Shown piece by piece: positions 1-5,728 of a DNA stretch of 5,728 bases. Numbering within the stretch: the first letter of the stretch is position 1; every line of letters starts with the position of its first letter. This stretch comes from Bordetella parapertussis. GTDB taxonomy: Bacteria; Pseudomonadota; Gammaproteobacteria; Burkholderiales; Burkholderiaceae_C. The stretch spans positions 1 through 5,728 of the forward strand of contig CAMDIP010000095.1 of NCBI GenBank assembly GCA_945899335.1, read 5' to 3'. A model generated the notes under the pieces. The model searched no databases, was not told the DNA's origin, and saw only the letters and a program-made list of their open reading frames with translations. The position numbers were made by a program, and so were the translations under genes.

Positions 1-852
1 GGTGCTTGTGCTCAGTATGTGTTCGAGCAAAAGGGCATACGCATCGATTGGTTGGTCACTGTGCGTTTACTCATTGCGGGTGTGCTGCTTTTGCTGCTGG
101 CATGGTGGCAGCGCCCATCGCAAGTGATGTCGGTATGGCAACCCACACAAAGCGCACGACAGCTGCTGGCGTTTGGCATGCTGGGGATGTTGGGCGTGCA
201 ATACACTTATTTTGCCGTCATAGAACATTCCAATGCCGCCGTTGGTACCGTTTTGCAATACCTTGGGCCCACAGTGATTGCGGTGTATCTGGCTGTGGTC
301 TATAGACGCTGGCCATCGCGCCGTGAACTGCTGGCTATCGTGTTGGCAATGCTAGGAACAGTGTTGTTGGTCACGCACGGCGAAATAGGCGTGTTGCAAA
401 TCAGCTTCGAGGGTTTGCTGTGGGGTTTGTCCTCGGCACTGGCCTTGGCTTTTTACACCGTGCAACCCGTGGCTTTGCTAAAGCGCCACGATTCGGCTGT
501 GGTGGTGGGCTGGGGGATGCTGATCGGTGGTTTAGCCTTTGTCGGCTGGAGCCAGCCTTGGCATATTTCTGGCACCTGGGACAGAGGCACTTACTTGGCC
601 GTGTTGTTTATCGTGGTGTTGGGCACCTTGGTACCGTTTTATTGCTATTTGCTGGCCGTCAAAACCATTGGGCCACAGCGCACCAGTTTATTGGCCTGCG
701 CTGAGCCCTTGTCTGCTGCTTTGGTGTCGGTGTTGTGGCTGAACGTTGCCTTTGGCTGGCTGGATGTGTTGGGCTCCCTGTGCATTGTGCTCACCATTTA
801 CGTCTTGGCCCGTGAAAAACAATCGGAACAATCGGGGTCAGATCCTAATTAA
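1..852 (+). CDS. EamA-family (DMT superfamily) transporter, 5' truncated by window edge
   Basis: Probable inner-membrane metabolite or drug exporter of the EamA type; the substrate cannot be told from sequence. The frame is open from base 1 (first residues GACAQYVFEQKG) and ends at TAA 850-852, giving 283 visible residues. The first transmembrane helix or so is missing, so the true start lies upstream; the GTG at 19 is internal. Hydrophobic segments lie near visible residues 18-36, 54-74, 78-100 and 108-125, followed by a second set of four or five up to about residue 270. This fits the family's two five-helix repeats. Repeat 1 carries the typical stretch around QYLGP followed by a basic RRWPSRREL loop, and repeat 2 has LGTLVPFYCYLLAV and a CAEPLSAAL helix. 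The tail is hydrophilic (AREKQSEQSGSDPN). It converges with the sua5-type gene across 13 bases, with no clear terminator between them. The family call is firm; specificity is unknown. Confidence 0.9.
   Translation, partial: GACAQYVFEQKGIRIDWLVTVRLLIAGVLLLLLAWWQRPSQVMSVWQPTQSARQLLAFGMLGMLGVQYTYFAVIEHSNAAVGTVLQYLGPTVIAVYLAVVYRRWPSRRELLAIVLAMLGTVLLVTHGEIGVLQISFEGLLWGLSSALALAFYTVQPVALLKRHDSAVVVGWGMLIGGLAFVGWSQPWHISGTWDRGTYLAVLFIVVLGTLVPFYCYLLAVKTIGPQRTSLLACAEPLSAALVSVLWLNVAFGWLDVLGSLCIVLTIYVLAREKQSEQSGSDPN
818..835 (+). repeat. Perfect 9-bp tandem duplication in the transporter tail
   Basis: AACAATCGG occurs twice head to tail (818-826 and 827-835). It lies in the last codons of the EamA gene, in frame, and yields the QSEQS stretch of the hydrophilic C-terminal tail. 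It is probably a slippage duplication with little structural consequence. Confidence 0.7.
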
Positions 853-865
853 TTTGGCAATGTCT

Positions 866-1843
866 TCAAGTCGAAGCACGTTTTAGCCTGTCTCGAACCC
901 CGTCCCATGCTTCGCCCAAGGGCGGGGTTTCAACCCAAATCTCTTGCACACCCAACGCATCCATGGCGCGCAGTTGCGCAAACAAATCGTGGGCGCAAGA
1001 AGCGGCATCGGTGGGCATGGACAAGCAGCGCACACCCGAAGGGATGGCCAAAGAACTTCGCGCCCATACTGCCAGGGAATCGCCTGCAGTTGGCAAACGC
1101 GATGCCATCTGTTCAGCACTCAGGAGCCGCAAACGTGCGCGCGGCGCATAGTGCGAGACCAAGGTGCCAGGCGACGCGGGGCTTGTCTGAGGGCCTGGGT
1201 CTGCCAAATGTGAAGCCGCACTCAGCACCTGCACACCACAAGCCGCGCTGAGTTGCGATTGGCTCAGCATGCCGGGGCGCATCAGCATGGGAAACCCACG
1301 GCTGCAATCAACGATGGTGGACTCGATGCCAATATCGCAGGCGCCGCCATCAAGCACCAGCAACTCTGAAAAAGCCTCACGCACATGTGCAGCGGTGGTG
1401 GGGCTGACGCGGCCAAATAAGTTGGCGCTGGGTGCGGCAACACCTTGAACACCCAAATCGAGCGCTGCTTGCAACAGCGCAAGCGCCATGGGGTGCGAGG
1501 GGCATCGCAGCGCAATCGTTGCATGACCACCGGCGGCGCTGTCAGCTAAGCCTGCCAAGCGGGGGAGGATGAGGGTGAGTGGACCAGGCCAAAAAGCTGC
1601 CATCAAAAGACTTGCAAAAACCGGCACACTGCTGGCGAAAAAAGCCACTTGCGCTGCGTCTGACACATGCACGATGAGCGGATGGTCAGCGGGGCGGCCC
1701 TTGGCACTGAAGATGGCTGCCACAGCCTTGGGGTTCAAAGCGTCAGCTGCTAAGCCATACACGGTTTCCGTTGGCAAGCCGATCAACTCGCCCCGCGACA
1801 AGGCTTGCGCGGCTTGCCTCACCTCGTCTGAAAAAGCGCTCAC
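866..1843 (-). CDS. L-threonylcarbamoyladenylate synthase, Sua5/YrdC/YciO type
   Basis: Makes threonylcarbamoyl-AMP from threonine, bicarbonate and ATP in the cytoplasm, the first step of t6A37 tRNA modification. The protein is 325 residues. The YrdC-like domain fills about residues 5-200: PTETVYGL at 24-31, KGRP at 48-51 (basic nucleotide and substrate contacts), WPGPLTLIL at 85-93, RCPSHP at 113-118, PSAN at 138-141, ESTIVD at 174-179 and RPG at 189-191. A linker with SPGTLVSHYAP near 224-234 leads into a C-terminal Sua5 domain, so this is the long Sua5 form, not the short TsaC. I chose the GTG at 1843-1841 because it overlaps the purK stop by four bases (GTGA) and starts just before the conserved domain. 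A tandem GTG at 1846 is equally possible. The frame stays open a further 92 codons upstream, but that part lies inside purK. No Shine-Dalgarno is visible, so translation is probably coupled to purK. Confidence 0.93.
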   Translation of the reverse strand: MSAFSDEVRQAAQALSRGELIGLPTETVYGLAADALNPKAVAAIFSAKGRPADHPLIVHVSDAAQVAFFASSVPVFASLLMAAFWPGPLTLILPRLAGLADSAAGGHATIALRCPSHPMALALLQAALDLGVQGVAAPSANLFGRVSPTTAAHVREAFSELLVLDGGACDIGIESTIVDCSRGFPMLMRPGMLSQSQLSAACGVQVLSAASHLADPGPQTSPASPGTLVSHYAPRARLRLLSAEQMASRLPTAGDSLAVWARSSLAIPSGVRCLSMPTDAASCAHDLFAQLRAMDALGVQEIWVETPPLGEAWDGVRDRLKRAST

Positions 1844-3027
1844 CACGCAGCAATGCCCAGCAAAGCCGCAGCCTTTAGGACAAGCGCTTTTGCGGTGGCT
1901 GGCGTGGCGGCGGTGACGGTGAGGTGGCCCATCTTGCGGCCCATTCGAGCCTCGGTTTTGCCATACAGGTGCAAATGCACACCCTGCAAAGCCAGCACCT
2001 GCGACCAAGGGGGATCGATGGCTTGTGCGCCGCTGGCAAACCACAGGTCGCCCAACAAATTCAGCATGACGCTGGCGCTGTGCAAACGTGGCGCCACCAG
2101 TGGCAAACCGGCCATGCAACGCACTTGCAAATCGAACTGCGACACATCGCAGCTGTCGATGCTGTGGTGGCCGCTGTTGTGGGGACGCGGCGCAATTTCG
2201 TTGACCACCAAGGGGCCCAGAGCATCTCGATCGGGGCCGTCATGCAATACGAAAAACTCCACACACAAAACACCCACATAGTTCAAGCTGCGAGCCACCT
2301 CATAGGCAGCCTGTAAAGCTTGTTGTTCGGTGGCGACGGGCAATGCTTGTTCAAACACCTCGGTGACCGCCAAGATACCGTCACGGTGCAAATTGACTTG
2401 CAACGGTAAATGCACCATGTATCCATCAAAGCCACGTGCCAGTACCACCGAGCATTCAGCAGCCAAGGGCAAGCGCTTTTCCAAAATACAGACTGTTGAA
2501 CCATTGCTTTGCAGTTGCTGCCAAGCCGCGGCCAACTCTGCTAAGGTTGCTACGCGCACCTGTCCTTTGCCGTCGTAGCCCATGCGGGTGGTTTTCAAAA
2601 TGCCTGGCAGCAGGGCGACGTTCACTTGGTTGACATCGTCAAGGCTTTGCAAAACCGCGTGCGGTGCCACCGGCACGCCGCAATTCACAAAGTGCGCTTT
2701 TTCGAGGGCGCGGTCTTGCGCCACCGCCACCGGCTGGGCGCTGGGCGCACAAGGCAGCGTTAAACCCAGTTGACGCAAAGCCTCGGCAGGCACGTTTTCA
2801 AATTCGGTGGTGATCGCTTGGCACTGCGCCGCCATATTGGCCAGCCCTTTGGGGTCGAGGTAGTCGGCACATACATGCACATGGCTGATCAAACCGGCTG
2901 GACTGTGCGGGTCGGGGTCGAGGACTGCGGTGCGAAAGCCCATGGCTTGCGCGGCGTGGCTCCACATGCGACCCAATTGACCGCCGCCCAACACGCCCAA
3001 GGTGGTGCCAGGCAACAAGGGCTTCAC
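1840..3027 (-). CDS. purK: N5-carboxyaminoimidazole ribonucleotide synthase PurK
   Basis: ATP-grasp enzyme that converts AIR, ATP and bicarbonate to N5-CAIR in de novo purine synthesis; its product is the substrate of PurE, encoded just upstream. The protein has 395 residues, slightly long for the family. Visible features: N-terminal GGGQLGRM at 14-21 (start of the preATP-grasp fold), TTEFENVP at 73-80, QDR at 104-106 followed by EK at 109-110, the ATP-grasp lysine and glycine-rich loop at 145-156 (K145, GYDGKGQ), [11 protein letters not shown] near 213-223, and the metal and substrate segment [12 protein letters not shown] at 276-287. The start is GTG (3027-3025), overlapping the purE stop codon by four bases (GTGA). 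No ATG or Shine-Dalgarno precedes it, which suggests translation by re-initiation after PurE. The stop TGA (1842-1840) in turn overlaps the sua5 start. All key motifs are intact. Confidence 0.96.
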   Translation of the reverse strand: MKPLLPGTTLGVLGGGQLGRMWSHAAQAMGFRTAVLDPDPHSPAGLISHVHVCADYLDPKGLANMAAQCQAITTEFENVPAEALRQLGLTLPCAPSAQPVAVAQDRALEKAHFVNCGVPVAPHAVLQSLDDVNQVNVALLPGILKTTRMGYDGKGQVRVATLAELAAAWQQLQSNGSTVCILEKRLPLAAECSVVLARGFDGYMVHLPLQVNLHRDGILAVTEVFEQALPVATEQQALQAAYEVARSLNYVGVLCVEFFVLHDGPDRDALGPLVVNEIAPRPHNSGHHSIDSCDVSQFDLQVRCMAGLPLVAPRLHSASVMLNLLGDLWFASGAQAIDPPWSQVLALQGVHLHLYGKTEARMGRKMGHLTVTAATPATAKALVLKAAALLGIAAW

Positions 3028-3518
3028 GCGGCGGGTGGCACGGTCATGGCACGTGCAGCCTCGGTTTGTTGGGATCGAAAAGCCTCTAAGGCGCTTTGCA
3101 AGGCAGGGTTGTCATGGGCCAGCATGGCTACCGCAAACAAAGCCGCATTGGCCGCACCCGCAGCACCAATCGCAAAGGTGGCCACTGGCACGCCTTTGGG
3201 CATTTGGACGATGCTGTGCAGGGAGTCCACCCCCTGCAAATGCTTACTTGGTACAGGCACGCCCAACACCGGCACCATGGTTTTAGCGGCCAACATGCCA
3301 GGCAAGTGGGCGGCACCACCCGCTCCGGCAATGATGACGCGCAGTCCTCGCGCTTGTGCGCTTTGGGCGTAGGCAAACATATCGTCGGGCATGCGGTGGG
3401 CAGATACCACTTTGGCTTCAAAGGTGATACCAAAGTCTTGCAAGATTTGCGAGGCGTGTTGCATGGTGTCCCAGTCGGAGCTGGAGCCCATGAGTACACC
3501 TACGAGAACAGGGTTCAT
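3024..3518 (-). CDS. purE: N5-CAIR mutase PurE (class I)
   Basis: Moves the carboxylate of N5-CAIR to carbon 4 to give CAIR in purine synthesis. The 164 residues show the class I bacterial pattern: MGSSSDW at 10-16, SAHRMPD at 39-45 (containing the catalytic-type histidine H41), the [11 protein letters not shown] loop at 64-74, then [10 protein letters not shown] and [12 protein letters not shown], and finally the [10 protein letters not shown] helix. The adjacent purK supports class I (N5-CAIR mutase) over the eukaryote-type AIR carboxylase. I chose ATG 3518-3516, which gives [14 protein letters not shown], the usual short lead before the first motif. The frame is open 45 codons further upstream, but that part has no family resemblance and runs into the opposite-strand thioredoxin gene. 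Only C-rich sequence precedes the ATG and no Shine-Dalgarno is evident. As first gene of the purE-purK-sua5 block, it is probably transcribed from the spacer at 3519-3596. Confidence 0.96.
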   Translation of the reverse strand: MNPVLVGVLMGSSSDWDTMQHASQILQDFGITFEAKVVSAHRMPDDMFAYAQSAQARGLRVIIAGAGGAAHLPGMLAAKTMVPVLGVPVPSKHLQGVDSLHSIVQMPKGVPVATFAIGAAGAANAALFAVAMLAHDNPALQSALEAFRSQQTEAARAMTVPPAA

Positions 3519-3596
3519 AAGATGGGGGCAGAGTGAACTGCGGGTAAGCTTGGCGTTTAAGAGAAAATAGATTTTATTCCCCTTGGAACCCGCCCC
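3519..3596. promoter_or_regulatory. Divergent spacer with probable promoters for purE (-) and the thioredoxin-TPR gene (+)
   Basis: This is the only sizeable intergenic region, between two divergent start codons. Its core (about 3556-3578) is strikingly A/T-rich against GC-rich surroundings, as expected for overlapping promoters. Toward the + strand, TTGGCG (3550-3555) and TTTATT (3573-3578) are 17 bases apart, a weak -35/-10 pair. Toward the - strand, the complement of 3571-3576 reads TAAAAT, a good -10 match, but without a recognisable -35. A GGA at 3585-3587 could act as a ribosome site for the thioredoxin-TPR gene. I see no PurR-like operator or purine riboswitch. The promoter role is inferred from layout and composition; exact elements are uncertain. 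Confidence 0.4.
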
Positions 3597-4553
3597 ATGA
3601 TTGATGTGACCGTTGCGAATTTTGAAGAGGAAGTCATCGTTGCTTCCACACAAGTGCCTGTGTTGGTAGACTTTTGGGCGCCGTGGTGCGGCCCATGCAA
3701 ATCACTTGGCCCTGTATTGGAAAAATTGGAGGTCGACTACGGTGGCCGTTTTAAGTTGGTCAAGATCAATTCCGATGATGAGCAGCCGCTTTCCCAAGCC
3801 TTTGGTATTCGCAGCATTCCCACCTGTGTGTTGATGATGGGCGGCAAACCTGCCGATGGCTTTATGGGCGCGTTACCCGAGGGCAAGGTACGCGAGTTTT
3901 TGGACAAACACCTGCCAAGTGAGGGCGAGTTGATTGCCGAGGAAGACTTGAGCGAAGCCGAAGCCTTGCTGGCGCAAGGCGACACGGGCTCAGCTTTGGC
4001 GAAGTTGCAAGAGGCCTTGGCCATCAACCCCGCCAATGACGATGCACGTTATGACTATGTGAAATTGCTCATGGCCATGGGTGAGTTGGACCAAGCCCAG
4101 GCCGCCTTGGCACCTGCCTTGGCTCAAATTCCGTTGCAACTGCGTTTTGATGCTTTGAAGCACTGGGGCGAGGCGCTGCATTTCGCCAATACCGACGAGC
4201 GTGCCCACTGGACCTTGCAGCAGTTCGACGACTTGATCGCACAAAACAAACGCGACTTCGACACCCGCCTGGCCAAAGCACGTTTGCTGATGGCCGCCGC
4301 CGAGTGGACCGCCGCTATGGATGAATTGCTGGAAATCGTCATGCGCGATAAAGCTTGGAGTGAAGAAGCCGCGCGAAAAAACATCGTGGCTATTTTGGAG
4401 TTGTTGACTCCACCTAAGGGCAAGGGGGATGCGCCCGTTCCTGGCAAATCAGCCGGTGGCATCGAGCTGACAGGCAAAGCCGCTGCCCAAGAAGACCCGC
4501 AGGCTGAGTTGATCTCCAAGTACCGCCGGCGTTTGAGCATGGCTTTGAACTAG
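3597..4553 (+). CDS. Thioredoxin domain-TPR protein, CnoX/YbbN-like co-chaperone
   Basis: The 318-residue cytoplasmic protein resembles E. coli CnoX (YbbN), a chaperedoxin that holds stressed proteins and passes them to GroEL. Residues 1-107 form a thioredoxin fold with an intact WCGPC site (C31, C34), D25 in the buried VDFWAPW segment, and cis-proline P75 in SIPT. Residues about 119-265 are helical TPR-like repeats (for example [14 protein letters not shown] near 132-145, and a conserved [18 protein letters not shown] block). A Gly/Pro/Lys-rich linker around 270-297 is absent from the E. coli protein as I recall it. The C-terminal [12 protein letters not shown] matches the conserved YbbN tail, the part of E. 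coli CnoX reported to contact GroEL. There are only three cysteines: C31, C34 and C77, the last just after the cis-proline. E. coli CnoX lacks the CxxC pair, so this version is likely also an active oxidoreductase. It starts at ATG 3597, and its stop TAG is one base from the purC stop. Not plain trxA, which is about 108 residues. Confidence 0.9.
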   Translation: MIDVTVANFEEEVIVASTQVPVLVDFWAPWCGPCKSLGPVLEKLEVDYGGRFKLVKINSDDEQPLSQAFGIRSIPTCVLMMGGKPADGFMGALPEGKVREFLDKHLPSEGELIAEEDLSEAEALLAQGDTGSALAKLQEALAINPANDDARYDYVKLLMAMGELDQAQAALAPALAQIPLQLRFDALKHWGEALHFANTDERAHWTLQQFDDLIAQNKRDFDTRLAKARLLMAAAEWTAAMDELLEIVMRDKAWSEEAARKNIVAILELLTPPKGKGDAPVPGKSAGGIELTGKAAAQEDPQAELISKYRRRLSMALN

Positions 4554-4554
4554 A

Positions 4555-5451
4555 TCAGTCGCGCAACCGTGCCCAAGCCTCTTGGTATTTGTCCGCCGTG
4601 AGTGAAATAACCTCCGACGGCAGCATCGGCGCTGGCGCAGTTTTGTTCCACGCGGCGCCATCCACCTGCGCGGCGTCCAGCCAGTCGCGCAAATACTGTT
4701 TGTCAAAGCTCGGTGGATTGGCACCCTCGCGGTAGGCGTCGGCGGGCCAATAGCGGGATGAGTCGGGCGTCAGTACCTCGTCCATCAGCACCAGCGTGCC
4801 CTCAGGGCTTAAGCCAAATTCGAACTTGGTATCGGCAATGATGATGCCCTTGGAAGCCGCGATGTCATACGCGGTTTCGTACAGCGCGATGCTGATGCTG
4901 CGGATGCGTTCGGTCAAGTCTTGGCCGATCATGGCTACGGTTTGCTCGAAGCTGATGTTCTCGTCGTGCTCGCCCACTTCGGCCTTGGCCGCTGGCGTGA
5001 AGATCGACTCGGGCAGGCGGGAGGCGTTTTTCAAACCCGCTGGCAAGGGCACGCCACACACCGACTGGCTCTCTTGGTATTCCTTCCAACCACTGCCGGC
5101 CAAATAGCCGCGCACCACGGCCTCGACCGGTATGGGCTTTAAGCGCCGCACCAGCATCGAACGCTGTGACACAAAAGGTTTTTCGGCGTCGCTCACCACG
5201 CTCTCGGGCGCGTCACCGGTCAAGTGGTTGGGGCAAATATGGCCCAGCTTGTCAAACCAAAACAACGCCATTTGGGTCAGCAGCGCGCCCTTGCCGGGGA
5301 TGGGCTCGCCCATCACCACATCAAACGCGCTGATGCGGTCCGAGGCCACCATCAAGATACGGTCGTTGCCCACAACGTAATTGTCGCGTACCTTGCCGCG
5401 TGCCAAAAGGGGGAGGGAGCCAAGGGTGTGGGTGTGCAGGGTGGGATTCAA
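4555..5451 (-). CDS. purC: Phosphoribosylaminoimidazole-succinocarboxamide synthase PurC (SAICAR synthetase)
   Basis: Joins CAIR and aspartate using ATP to give SAICAR, the purine step after PurE. The protein is 298 residues, the longer form with an Ade1-like pattern, and not the roughly 237-residue E. coli type. Motifs in order: [11 protein letters not shown] at 15-25 (ATP-binding strand-loop), [12 protein letters not shown] at 36-47, EPIPGKG at 49-55, [15 protein letters not shown] at 108-122, [16 protein letters not shown] at 151-166, ADTKFEFG at 206-213 and [14 protein letters not shown] at 223-236. The start appears to be TTG (5451-5449). It is the only common start codon between the in-frame stop (TAA, 5487-5485) and the first conserved block. 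It overlaps the aldolase stop as TTGA and has AGGT (5461-5458) six bases upstream. The overlap implies a shared transcript with fba. Codons 3-15 lie over a G-quadruplex-like run on the opposite strand. Confidence 0.95.
   Translation of the reverse strand: MNPTLHTHTLGSLPLLARGKVRDNYVVGNDRILMVASDRISAFDVVMGEPIPGKGALLTQMALFWFDKLGHICPNHLTGDAPESVVSDAEKPFVSQRSMLVRRLKPIPVEAVVRGYLAGSGWKEYQESQSVCGVPLPAGLKNASRLPESIFTPAAKAEVGEHDENISFEQTVAMIGQDLTERIRSISIALYETAYDIAASKGIIIADTKFEFGLSPEGTLVLMDEVLTPDSSRYWPADAYREGANPPSFDKQYLRDWLDAAQVDGAAWNKTAPAPMLPSEVISLTADKYQEAWARLRD
5409..5445 (+). other. Six-tract G-quadruplex-like motif at the 5' end of purC
   Basis: On the + strand, which is the template strand of purC, there are six runs of at least three G: 5409-5413, 5415-5417, 5424-5426, 5430-5432, 5439-5441 and 5443-5445. 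The loops between them are 1, 6, 3, 6 and 1 bases. Any four consecutive tracts satisfy the G3+N1-7 consensus. The run covers purC codons 3-15, the poorly conserved N-terminus before the first motif. Whether it folds is not known. Confidence 0.6.
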
Positions 5452-5728
5452 TGAACTACCTGCGCCAATAAACCTTGACCATATTTAGCGGCCATCATTT
5501 GCAAAGGCGTGTTTTTGATTTTTGCGCCTTGGCCTTCACAGCCAAACTCGATGTAGCGTTGTTTGCAAATAAGCTTGGTCGCTTCGCGGGCAGGTTTGAG
5601 CCACTCGCGGGCATCGAATTTATCGGGGTTTTCGGCCAAAAATTTGCGTACTGCCGCCGTCATCGCCAAGCGGATGTCGGTGTCAATATTGATTTTTCGC
5701 ACACCAAACTGAATAGCTTTTTGAATTT
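5448..5728 (-). CDS. fba: Class II fructose-1,6-bisphosphate aldolase, C-terminal part (5' end beyond window)
   Basis: Cleaves fructose-1,6-bisphosphate to DHAP and glyceraldehyde-3-phosphate in glycolysis, or the reverse in gluconeogenesis or the Calvin cycle. Only the last 92 or so residues are visible. The frame is open to the right edge; the GTG at 5702 is internal, since it is preceded in frame by IQKAIQFG. The class II signature follows: [15 protein letters not shown], with the NxDTD substrate-binding segment. Then come [21 protein letters not shown] and a [15 protein letters not shown] segment near the C-terminus, as in the Calvin-cycle-like subtype common in Burkholderiales (about 350 residues in full). 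The zinc ligands and N-terminal catalytic residues lie outside the window. The stop TGA (5450-5448) overlaps the purC TTG start, indicating co-transcription and probably coupled translation. Confidence 0.9.
   Translation of the reverse strand, partial: IQKAIQFGVRKINIDTDIRLAMTAAVRKFLAENPDKFDAREWLKPAREATKLICKQRYIEFGCEGQGAKIKNTPLQMMAAKYGQGLLAQVVH
5458..5461 (-). promoter_or_regulatory. purC: Ribosome-binding-site-like AGGT for purC TTG start
   Basis: Read on the - strand, AGGT ends six bases before the TTG at 5451, inside the last codons of fba. It is the only Shine-Dalgarno-like element near the purC start and supports choosing this rare start codon. It is short, so re-initiation after the fba stop may contribute as much. 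Confidence 0.4.

Noticed and set aside
864..884. Possible terminator CTTC/GAAG stem near the EamA and Sua5 gene ends, followed by CACGTTTT
   Set aside because: The four-base-pair stem is too short, and the T-run is displaced from it.
1844..2119. A 92-codon upstream extension of the Sua5 reading frame
   Set aside because: It lies entirely inside purK in another frame, is rich in R, H, G and C as in shadow translations, and has no family similarity. The conserved domain begins just after the GTG at 1843.
2770..3372. A 200-codon open frame on the + strand
   Set aside because: It is antisense to purE and purK, whose protein motifs are clear. Its product is low-complexity with no recognisable domain; such frames are common in GC-rich DNA.
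3384..3404. PurE SAHRMPD in place of the SAHRTPD seen in E. coli
   Set aside because: To my knowledge Met at this position is common in betaproteobacterial PurE, and the histidine and arginine are kept, so it is not a defect or novelty.
3519..3653. A 45-codon upstream extension of the PurE frame
   Set aside because: It covers the divergent spacer and the start of the opposite-strand thioredoxin gene, while PurE family proteins begin close to [14 protein letters not shown].
4124..4540. A 138-codon open frame on the - strand
   Set aside because: It is antisense to the TPR part of the thioredoxin gene, rich in S, A and R, with no motif or ribosome site that I can support.
4573..4585. Possible terminator hairpin CCAAG-CCT-CTTGG followed by TATTT
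   Set aside because: The stem is only five base pairs with no true T-tract, and it lies within purC codons. It is too weak to call a terminator.
1..5728. Search for mobile elements, CRISPR, tRNA genes and defence or secondary-metabolite systems
   Set aside because: Nothing of this kind is visible. Nearly all bases are accounted for by conserved housekeeping genes.

Overview
This window looks like a piece of chromosome from a Burkholderiales betaproteobacterium, probably Comamonadaceae. The clues are the gene set and order (class II fba, purC, purE, purK, sua5), the protein sequence styles as I know them from that family, and a moderately high GC content with very dense packing. Genus-level assignment is not possible by eye. 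The content is core metabolism. I see no mobile element, CRISPR array, tRNA, rRNA, phage gene or defence system, and no non-coding stretch longer than 78 bases.

Layout from left to right: (1) the 3' part of an EamA-family (DMT superfamily) membrane transporter on the + strand, 1-852, whose start lies outside the window. (2) On the - strand, a tightly coupled block read right to left: purE (3518-3024), purK (3027-1840) and sua5/tsaC-type threonylcarbamoyl-AMP synthase (1843-866). (3) A 78-base divergent spacer (3519-3596), the only real intergenic region. (4) On the + strand, a CnoX/YbbN-like thioredoxin-TPR protein (3597-4553). (5) On the - strand, purC (5451-4555), preceded by the 3' end of a class II fructose-bisphosphate aldolase gene (5728-5448) that runs off the right edge.

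How the genes work together: PurK and PurE carry out the two-step bacterial carboxylation of AIR to CAIR, and PurC then adds aspartate to give SAICAR. Three consecutive steps of purine synthesis are therefore encoded here. Sua5 makes the threonylcarbamoyl-adenylate used for tRNA t6A modification and, like PurK, consumes ATP and bicarbonate. The thioredoxin-TPR protein is probably a redox chaperone or holdase. It sits in opposite orientation between purC and purE, so the purine genes fall into two separate transcription units.

The most notable fine structure: every same-strand junction is a 4-base stop/start overlap using a non-ATG start (TTGA, GTGA, GTGA); a run of six G-tracts at the 5' end of purC fits the G-quadruplex consensus; and the thioredoxin gene and purC converge with one base between their stop codons. 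I did not find a convincing undescribed system.
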